DNA of 64,000 nucleotides from Echinostoma caproni (lineage: Eukaryota > Platyhelminthes > Trematoda > Plagiorchiida > Echinostomatidae), in NCBI GenBank assembly GCA_900618425.1, contig UZAN01039718.1:13703-77702 (forward strand), read 5' to 3'. Shown here one piece after another: positions 55,276 through 64,000 of the stretch. Each line of letters opens with the position of its first letter. The stretch's first letter is position 1. A program made the position numbers and the translations under genes. The notes under the pieces were generated by a model. The model was not told the DNA's origin. It did not search any database and saw only the letters and a list, made by a program, of their open reading frames with translations.

Positions 55276-58200
55276 GTCATACTCGATACCATCCCGTCAT
55301 AATGGGTGACATGATCTGTCTCCACCTTCCTCCATCACATTTATCACATTCATCGTTTGGACTCGTTCACATCCGTATAACTTGACCTCAACTCCTGACC
55401 AAACNGTTTACAGCTGAATGAAAGCTCGCGAAACTGATGACCAATATCAATTCTGCACCACATATATCTTTTTGTGTTGATGAAAAGCATAAAGGGTAAA
55501 AGATTGTTTCATATACCCTTGTGTTTTACTTCTTATTTTCACTGTATTTGCGTCCAAAATGCTAAAGATTAACCGTTTTGGGTGCACAAAGCATATTTTG
55601 ATATAAGACAACAAGAAAGACTCGCCAAGCATACGTTTAGAGTCACTTTACAGTTTGTTGAAATAACTAACAATTTGGGCATTTACAAGCGACTGATTTT
55701 CTCCTTGGATGTTCTTTCCGTGGGCATTCCAGTCACAAATCGCATAGATCTACAACTCATGCGCAAACAAAACGCCCAATTTTGTTTATTAACACATTCT
55801 AGTGGTGTTTATATGGTTTCGGCCCTTGAATCTGTTCTTGCATATGAATTCATGTCCGAATGTGAGATAACTTCCTTATCCACCATATTACAGTCACGTA
55901 GATCTGCCTGATGGAAAAGAACACCAGCTACGACCATTATGAGTCAGTCTTCTTGTGTTGATAAGATGGTTCGTTTCTGTACATCCGTGACATTTGTGGC
56001 CGACTTTTTTGGGAGTTCACGCAAATCGGAGTCACTTCAGAGGTTTACATATACATATACAGTAGAATTAATAAACTCTTTCCATAAGCTTTTCGCACAT
56101 GATCAAACCGATCAATAAAATAGAAACACCGTTCAACGAACCAACCGGGATAAATTTTCGGCGGTTTGAATTGCACAGCTTATTTTCTTTAATCGAAACA
56201 TCTACATACCATGGACCGAGTTGTGCGACCACACACCAGTACTGACAACACCAAAATGATCAAGAGTGTAGGCAAACCGGAAAAAAAATTGATTCAACAC
56301 TGTTCTCTTTTTCAACGGACAGAACACTCCAATTTTGTTCACAAAACCAATGATTGTTATTCTGTCTTTCTCTCTCTCAGTATTTCAGCTATCAGTCGAT
56401 CATCTAAAGACAACACACTGCTCGTCGTCTCCCTGAAAGAAAAAAACACTATTGTTTACTATTCCCCCGCGAGTTCAAATTAATTGAGTCCGCCCAAGTG
56501 AACAGACGCGGATAGTTGGTTGATGGTTGGTTCATTAAACCCCACTGTATGATTGATTAGAACAGCTCAGTTTGCGCAATGCAATCGTGTGTGTGTGTGT
56601 GCATGCATGCCTTCGTGCTTGCATTGGATGCACATGGATATTCGGGAAACGATGCGTCCACATTTTGTGCACCGGCGGATGGGCCCGGATCGTTCCCGGT
56701 TTTTCATCNTCTCCGCCGTCTTCGGCAAAGATTTAGTTGCGTCAGTTCAAAGGATCCTTTGCAGGATGAACCTAAACAGTTGAATTGTTAGCAAACAGCC
56801 GTGGATGAATAAAAAGGTATTCGGCAGATCACCTGGAAGGAATCAACACTCAGAAGAGGTCCCGTATTCGCGAGATGTTCCACCATGACATCGGAGATGG
56901 TTTTGCTGTTCCCGGTAATCAGTGGAGGAATTTATTGAAAACGAGCTTGTTCGCCATTTGGCGATCTAGATACAGGTGAAACCAATCACTCACAGAACTC
57001 CAGGCTCCTTTGCAATCCATGATGGCAGATGTTTAAAGAGATTCATTCACAATTTACCTTCAACATTCTGAAGTCAAACAGTGTACTCATGAATATCGAT
57101 AACGAATTAGTCGCAAAAATTACAAATTCGCGACTTCAACATCCAAAGCTTCCAGTAAACAAACAATTTCGGATAGATTTTTGATCAGGTAATAACTGTA
57201 TACAAACGGGCAGTGTACTTCTCGTTACACAGAAACCACAGTGGCTGACTTTTGCAAATAAGTGGGATATTGATGACCTGATTCATAATTCATTATTTGT
57301 CATCCAGTCTGTACAATCAAATCGAAAGCAGCTGTTGAATCTGAGTCTACCAAAAAGTGAAACACTCTCCCAATATTGTCCTTAGAATGAATGCAAGCAA
57401 ATCGAGGAATCGAGAGAGAGATAACAGAGTCTGATAAATCCACTGAACCTCGTCTCGCTTCAGTACACCTTACTGGGTTTTGGTCTGCTGAAAATCTCTT
57501 GAGCTCAGTTCAGGACATGATGGTCCTTGTACACGTAGAGCGCTTGTATTCGGAGCACTGCAGGCTTAAACAATATCCCAATTGGTCACGTCGAGCCGGT
57601 TTGGTTATGAGACCAAAGTCCCTTATTAGTCTGTTCTCTGCACCCGTTACGTTTCTTGAAATTAGACACACAAACACACACACGAACAAACTAGATTATC
57701 ACAGCAGCACAAAATGATTCAGCGAGCTAATGGAACTGTGAACTTTATAACTAATTCCACATAATCCCGAAGAAAGAGATTAGAAGTTCATTTTTCTGAA
57801 CAGGTCGACCGTTCTGGGGAAACCACGTCGGTCTCTCAGGCTTCAGGATGCATTTCGCCTCGGTTCTTGCACGCGGGGTTCCATGACCCAAGTTCCTTTG
57901 GTTGTCAAGTTCAATCAGGCGATTTCTTACTTCTCGTTACCCCATTTTTATTCTCAGATAGTCCTCTATCAAGCGGGGTCCGGTCTCCGTAAATTAATTT
58001 TGCTTTTATTCTGTTTGCGACGTGAATCAAATCTCAATTAATTTTAATCACAGAAAGCTTTCCAAAATTTTTTTTATTATGCTCAAAGAATACTAACTAC
58101 TGATACAATGACGACTTGTGTGGCTGGTGCATCAATAGAGACTTTCAAATGACACCGGCTTCAGCGAGTGTACCCGGAGCTCGAAAAGATGTTCCGTCTA

Positions 58201-58699
58201 AAGTAAACAAAGTTTCCAGTGTTTCTCACTCACTGTGCGACCTTCCTGGGGCTGACATTGGTTTCTTTCGAAAAGTGTTGTTCAAATACAAGAGTGATCG
58301 AAACGTGAGATGTGATCATCGATTCCTTACCTCAGTAAAGAGCAAGAATTGTTGTGACCCAGAATTCCACATACTTGAAGTTAAGTATGTATCTGCAGAC
58401 ATAGACAAACATTAAAAACAATGAAGAAATTATTTAGTGACTTCACTATCCCTTTTCATTAATTGTTTTGTAAAACAATTAATGTTCGTGATCTGGGGCC
58501 TCCTGTTTGACGAAAAATCAATCAGTAACTGCAAGCTGTTCGTCGGTAATGGTGGGTCGCTGAATCGATGCGGTAAAATGGGATATTCCAAACGGGACTG
58601 AACAATTTTCGGCGCAAAAAAATGAAAATTCATTCGCGACCGGTATGGAGAACAGGGGTTTCTACGCTGTGAACTGTAGTAAAGTATACTATAAATTAA
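55276..58699. other. No gene recognised
   Basis: AT-rich sequence with a (GT)n run at 56586-56602 and single Ns at 55405 and 56709. Frames of about 100 codons at 55582, 57391 and 58116 show no known domain. Confidence 0.5.
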
Positions 58700-58960
58700 C
58701 CACCAGGCCAGGGACAAGGGTTCGAATTCCCAAGTCCATTGCTCGCGGTTCGACTCCTGACGGGAACACATTAGGTGCGCACTGCTGACGAGTCCCACAC
58801 AGAACGAAACAACTGTTCCGTTGGCTCCGTGTCGGTCATCACAGATATTTTTCAGCATAATCAAAAGCAATTCATCTAGCGGGGGATGGGGAGTAAGGAT
58901 CTCCAAAGTAGTGAAACTCACACCGTGGAAACAGTCGAGTATATTGATACAAACACATTC
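58700..58960 (+). mobile_element. tRNA-derived SINE with hammerhead core, copy 6
   Basis: Two B-box-like sites occur, at 58718-58731 (GGGTTCGAATTCCC) and 58747-58759 (GGTTCGACTCCTG), so the tRNA-like head may be rearranged. The hammerhead starts at 58779 ('gcgcactg'), with CTGACGA at 58784-58790, GTCC, 'cacacag', AAC and GAAAC at 58805-58809, then stem III ACA/TGT. The core is intact and stem II has one mismatch. The stem I 3' strand is altered ('ttccgttg'). The body 'gtcatcacagatatttttc' and the end 'ggatctccaaagtagtgaaac' match the 40.1-kb copy. Confidence 0.75.
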
Positions 58961-61689
58961 CCCGGAAAGGTAATTGTAAAGCCTTAAACAGCCTTTATTC
59001 ACCTAAAACATAATCGTGTTACCTGTTGTGTTCCTAATCAATGGAAATATACCGCGGATAGAAAAATTGTCAGATGAAATTAAATGTATTGATCTAAAGT
59101 ACACTGGTTGATGATGAAACAACTCTTATGAAGCACTTTTATTTTCCTTTAATAAGTGTATTTCTTATGTTTCTTATTTCTTATAATGTGGAAAATATCG
59201 CAAAGCGTGTCTGGCGAATCTTTGTTTCATTAGCAAAATCGAATTCTGTGGCTTTTTAGAATTATTTACTATTACTTGTTGCTTTGTTTAAATAGGGATT
59301 TAAATATACGGTACCAAACAGTCTTTGTGTATCGGAGGAGTTGCAATCTGTGTACGATGCCCTCAGCTTTTCTATTTGGTCAGTGCTCGGTTGCAGTTTA
59401 AATGGTCTATTTATCCTGAAAATATTGATCTTTCCCCAAGGGAATTTCACTAAACGCAGTTCCCCTATTACAATTCGAAATACTTCTCAATTCCGTGGTA
59501 ATGTGTGGTTGACCACAGAATTGAGTACATGGCATCCACCGTCATCTAAAATGGTTTTGGGCTTAATCGTATACGAGAAATACTCCACGATTAACGATTT
59601 ATACTATAACAGGTGATGCTGTAACGTAATTCACGAAGTGTAAGTGCATTGACTAAACATAGCCAGAAGTGCAATAGACCCATTTGATCCAGGTAATCAT
59701 CATCTGGATAACCTTTGGTTAGTGAACAGTTCGTCAGTGCCCTAGGACAAAGACATGCACCATCATCTTTCACTCACTGGCACCGGCGCGTCGCTAGGAT
59801 GGTTGATATCGATCGATTAGAGATCTTATTCCACTTTCCCGCTTGCCAGCTAGATCAACCGCGATTATCGTTCACAGGTTAGCACGTTTAGTTCAATGCT
59901 CCCATTATCAAGTTAATCTCGCGGCCGCAATCATGCTCTGGACATTGTTATCTCCTGTAACTAAAGGTTTATTCTGCAAGCTGGTTTTAATAAGAAGCTG
60001 TTTGCTGGGCACATTCATAGGTCAACTGTGGTAAACGCATGTAAATCTCGTCTAATGCATCATCTAAGACCGTCAAACGATACCCCCCAAACCTACAACT
60101 TAATACACGAGAGTACCTCTGTCTCCTCAAGGGGTTGAGGACCGCGTCTGTCTATCTAACCCAGAGCAAAACCGACCTTTGGAAGCTTTGAAGTCACCAT
60201 GGGGCATGTTTGTGCTAACATTAAAGTGATGAGGACTTCGGGTGTCCTGGCAAAAACACGGAAACAATTGCAAAAAAGTCATCATATTTCATTTACATGC
60301 ATTCATAATTTAGAACGATCGAAAGAATGATGGATACATTTCGAGTCATAATTGCACTAATATCTTGGTTTACTGACTTCTTTGCAGTTTGTGGGTTCCT
60401 TTTCTCATGCACTAAATCCGCCATTCTCTCGAAGGCAGTGTGCCAGATGAATCGATCATGATTGGTCAATATACGCATCAGTGTTGGCCAGATCTGTAAC
60501 TACCCTGTATGACCCTTGCAGATTACATTCCATCTCTGTTTTGCCGCCACAGAAGCACCGACAAAATTCTGTCCTTCAAGTACTGAACAATCGAAATAAA
60601 GATTTTGATCATATATCCAGGACGGAATGGAATATCTTTATTAAAATAACTGCAATTGAAAATTTTATTAAGGGCTGTCGAAATATACCAAAAATTTCAT
60701 TTTAGTTAAAGAATGCCATAAGGAATTATGAATTCAAAAATTGGGATGTTTCTGAAAAATGCACTTTTCTGAGTACGGGCTATGAATTTGATAATCTCTA
60801 TCGCTGAAATCACATGGTCCTGGTCAAACACTTAACAACACAAAGTAAGCCGGTTGAATTAAGACCAAGGTATGACAATGATACCGTCAAATGAGGCTAG
60901 CCGATTACCGGAAATGATGATGCCCGGTTATCTAGAAATAATATTCGGACAACTTGAATTGCAAAAAGATATGGCTAACTTAGTGAACACGATCAATCAA
61001 ATATGTCTGGTGTGGCAAGTTTAGAGGTTGATCTAACAATGCGAGAGCACCATGTTCTATGATACTGATTGGGTAGTTTATTGTGATAACAAATTAGTGA
61101 AGGACTGTACAATACGCAAACCGATGGATTAAAGCCATGATCAGCATGACCTTTTTAAACATATGTGAGCCAATATTATTTGAAACATAATTAGTCAGTT
61201 TTCTTTTTGCTAGTAGCTTCTCGGGTTTTCGTAATCGACCGTTTCAATTATTCATATTCATTTAGAAATTAGTGAACTTGTGTTATCCTCCAGATAGAAT
61301 TCATCAATGATTCTACTACCTGGTCTATCTGCATTATGATTCGGGAGACCCTTATCTCAATGGCACATGCCTTATGATGAAACACGACCAGTCGTGTGCA
61401 TAGTATATAAATCATGTCTTTAAAACTACGGAACCATTGTAAGCCGTTTAGGCCGGACGGATAGCAGTTTGATCAGCTTGCGGAGGTCAGGTAGGTTTGT
61501 CAGTGGAGTCTGGGCCCGTGATTCTCAGTTGGGTCGATGACAGAAAGCAATGATAATCAACTATAGATAAAAACTGCAGCACATTGCTGCCCCGCGTTTT
61601 AGTTCACCCTTTACTTGGTCTGTATAAAATGGTATTTACCTGATAATGTTCCAACTTTGATGAATTAAATGAACATTGAGAAACCAATC
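58961..61689. other. No gene recognised
   Basis: AT-rich. The frame at 59300-59609 is open for about 100 codons between an acceptor-like and a donor-like signal (AACAGgtgatg), but it has no recognisable domain and ordinary base composition. Confidence 0.45.
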
Positions 61690-62260
61690 TACAAACACTC
61701 ATGATGTCACCTGGACTGGTGATGAACCATTTGCAAACAAATTTCCAAGCTCGGCAACAGGTGAAATGGAATTACATTCGGAATCTATCAACCTCGGGAA
61801 ACCTCAGTATGGTCGGGGATGGGTGCCTGTGTTTATGGTTGGTCACCCTTCTCCTGGACCTCGCGAAATACTCACATACGACCAAGTGCCTCAAACAGCC
61901 TCTACTGGGGACGTCCCCGTGCAGGACGAAAAGTCAACATCCCGGGGTTATAGCCGGGTCTGTAAACTACCGGCAGTTATCCTGTAGGAGTCGGCTAAAA
62001 TCCATGACTCCGAACCAACCATGAAGGGGCGTTCGAACCACACACCTCCATCCCTTCTGTTTATGACAATGGTCACTGACTTGATTGGGTATCGAAGTGT
62101 TTTAGGCACCCAGGGCGTTTAACGCCCTCAGAATTGCGTATGATCCGATGAACCGACACCCCGATAGATTACGGTTTTCACACACCGCCCCATCGCCTTG
62201 CGGGTCAGGCTTTGGCTAACCGAAGGTTCCGGTTGTGAATTCCAAAGAAAGTTGACCTAT
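61690..62260 (+). mobile_element. Penelope-like element terminal region with degraded hammerhead
   Basis: 61694-61770 aligns with the PLE hammerheads at 40.4 and 44.1 kb: CTCATGA (should be CTGATGA), stem II GTCACC/GGTGAT intact, GAACC (should be GAAAC), then 'atttgcaaac', 'ccaagctcggc' and 'gtgaaatgga'. A GC-rich non-coding stretch follows ('ctactggggacgtccccgtg', 'ttatagccgggtc', 'agtcggctaaaatccatgac'). I take it as the rest of the PLE terminal repeat, because it adjoins the ribozyme, but no second copy of it lies in this window. No RT is attached here. The overlapping 103- and 107-codon frames are not protein domains. Confidence 0.5.
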
Positions 62261-64000
62261 CTTGGTCTGAGTAACCTGGCAGTAATCCGCCCACATGCAA
62301 CTCGTGAAAGTATTTTTTCTTTGTAGATGTATCAACTTCATTTTTAAAGTAGCATTAGTTTTGATATATATCCTTTTGTTCATCTAGGTTTATTTGGCAA
62401 ATACTTGTTGGTCACATGATGTGATCGTTTGTCAAGAATGAATTACCTATATTATCCGTGATTAAAATAAAATTCAGGGTACAAAATCAATTGGTTCATC
62501 GGATTAAATTCCGTCGTGTCAGGAATACTGACTGTTTTGTCAGCAATGTGCCAATCTTGTGGGACAACTTGATTTATCGATCAATTTGCACAACTTAGTA
62601 GATTATTCCATTGTTCTCTTCCACCCACTCCCATCTGATCGGGGACTTCGACTGAATGAACGATGGAAGCTGGTCACCTTTTTGATGATTTAGTTTCCCC
62701 TGATTGGTCAATCTAGTTCAACAAACATTTTGGGGATTGCAGATAAAATTAAAATTTAATCTCCACCTAGCATTACCTCACGGTATTCAGGTAAATTTTT
62801 GAGTAAAAACGAAAAGCTTTTGATACTTAAAAGGGTTATAAATGCCTGTCTGAAGTTAGATGGGAAGAGGATGAACAAATATGACATTTTCATCTTTAAT
62901 TTGATCATTTAACTGCATCACTAAAACGATCATTTCATGCGAAAACACCATTGTATTAATTTCCCCGAATAAGCAGGCATTTGACCTGAAACAATATTCC
63001 ACACACCGAATGAAATCAATTAAATGGGTAGTTTTCAATGTGTTACTGCTCGTCTCTTGCACCAGGCCTTTGATCCCGATCGTACTGAATGGATGACAAA
63101 CAAATATTGACATTATAACAGACTGGCAAACACAATCGTATTTTATGTTACACAATAAACTGGTAGTCATAACATGACTTTAGCTGAATCAGAAATAGAG
63201 AACGTTTCATTTACCCTCGTGACTTCTTGACCATCCTCGTCCTATAAATCGACGCTTTTGGAAAACTTGAGAAGATTTGGGTTGAGGCACAAAATACACA
63301 CCATAGGCATAAGTCACAGACTTAATGAGTAATTTGTCCGGGAAGACTTTTTTCTGTCGTGAGATGCTGGACAGTAAGTGCATGATCTTTCCTCGGGTGT
63401 TTAAAGGAAGAACTAGGATCAATAAAGGACGCAATCTTCGTGTAACGGGTTGAAGCGCGGTGTCAAGTTAATCAGAACAAGGCTTTCATAATGGTCTAAA
63501 TGCCCCATACCAAATTCGAAGACTTTCAGTTGTGCACGTTTGTCATTTCATTGAAGGCTAGAACTTCCGGTTCGTGATTAAGGGAGGTGTACGTGTTACC
63601 ACTTTTTCAACCAGTTCGCATAAAGACTGTTCCAAATTACCAACTTCCGCTTATTCAGACATGGACCTCAGACAGTATGGGATTTGTTGACAGAAATGGG
63701 AGCCTCTGAACGGAGCAGGTTTCCTTAAATGGGTGATAACGCTCACACCTTCCATATAATGGGTCTGAAGTTCGAATCCCGGAATCGACGGTGGTCATAC
63801 CTCATAGATGAACTCAACTAATATTTCAATTACTTTTGAATTTATTTTATTGTTTAGTATACATATGCACAAAATATTTTCAGGAAGGAGGCAGCAGGTA
63901 TAAGAAAACAACATGTGGAAGTACCGAAATTCGNTGGCACATTTCGAACTCAGACGGTGGCACATTTCGAACTCAGATCGACCAAGTCGCTATTGTGATG
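62261..64000. other. No gene recognised; tRNA-like scrap and small tandem repeat
   Basis: AT-rich. A B-box-like 'gaagttcgaatcccgg' lies at about 63769-63784, with a possible A box 35 bases upstream, so it may be a short tRNA-derived SINE piece. Near the end, TGGCACATTTCGAACTCAGA occurs twice (63935-63954 and 63958-63977), next to an N at 63934. Confidence 0.45.

Noticed and set aside
61676..62024. Two overlapping frames of more than 100 codons
   Set aside because: They lie in the hammerhead and non-coding end of a PLE; open frames in GC-rich repeat sequence, not proteins.
1..64000. CRISPR arrays, bacterial operons, ribosomal RNA genes, satellite arrays
   Set aside because: None seen: no regularly spaced repeats, no long contiguous coding, and all recognisable coding is eukaryotic retroelement.

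Overview
This window looks like a gene-poor, repeat-rich stretch of a flatworm (trematode fluke) nuclear genome. It is AT-rich and built almost entirely from broken retroelements. Four kinds are recognisable: RTE-type and CR1-type non-LTR retrotransposons, Penelope-like elements (PLEs) with a GIY-YIG endonuclease, and tRNA-derived SINEs. Many of the SINEs and PLE ends carry hammerhead ribozyme (HHR) motifs. That combination is known from schistosomes and their relatives. An opisthorchiid such as Clonorchis or Opisthorchis is my best guess, from general recollection of their RTE C-termini and PLE end repeats, and is not proven. There are no bacterial operons, CRISPR arrays or rRNA genes, and no intact protein-coding gene that I can defend.

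Layout. 0-3 kb: an RTE tail, an unclassified repeat (a second, inverted copy lies near 33.7 kb) and an RTE 3' end. 4.6-7 kb: four tRNA-derived SINE copies or pieces. 11.1-14.9 kb: a CR1-like element with endonuclease and reverse transcriptase (RT) remnants around an N gap, followed by an opposite-strand CR1 C-terminus. 15-18.5 kb: two tRNA-like SINEs of other families. 22.8-25.5 kb: two PLEs in opposite orientation, the second ending in a long hairpin. 28.6-28.9 kb: a possible LTR. 30.6-33.2 kb: a second CR1-like element around another N gap. 34.1-34.9 kb: the best RTE C-terminus. 39-41.3 kb: a decayed CR1 copy interrupted by two SINEs and an inverted pair of PLE ribozyme ends. 43.4-44.2 kb: a PLE RT ending at an HHR. 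47.6-48.2 kb: an old RT remnant. 52.7-55.3 kb: two PLE halves separated by a CR1 endonuclease fragment. 58.7 kb: another SINE. 61.7-62.3 kb: a PLE end repeat.

The elements interact rather than forming a pathway. RTE-type machinery may mobilise the SINEs, since their tails look alike. The PLEs and SINEs share the trait of self-cleaving ribozyme motifs. Nested insertions give an order of events. Almost every open frame is broken, and several catalytic residues are lost, so this is mostly a graveyard.

One exon-like segment (29719-29863) is the only tentative trace of a host gene. Three N gaps and nine single Ns mark assembly joins. The gap at 51.5-52.0 kb is flanked by an identical 43-bp duplication and is probably an artefact.
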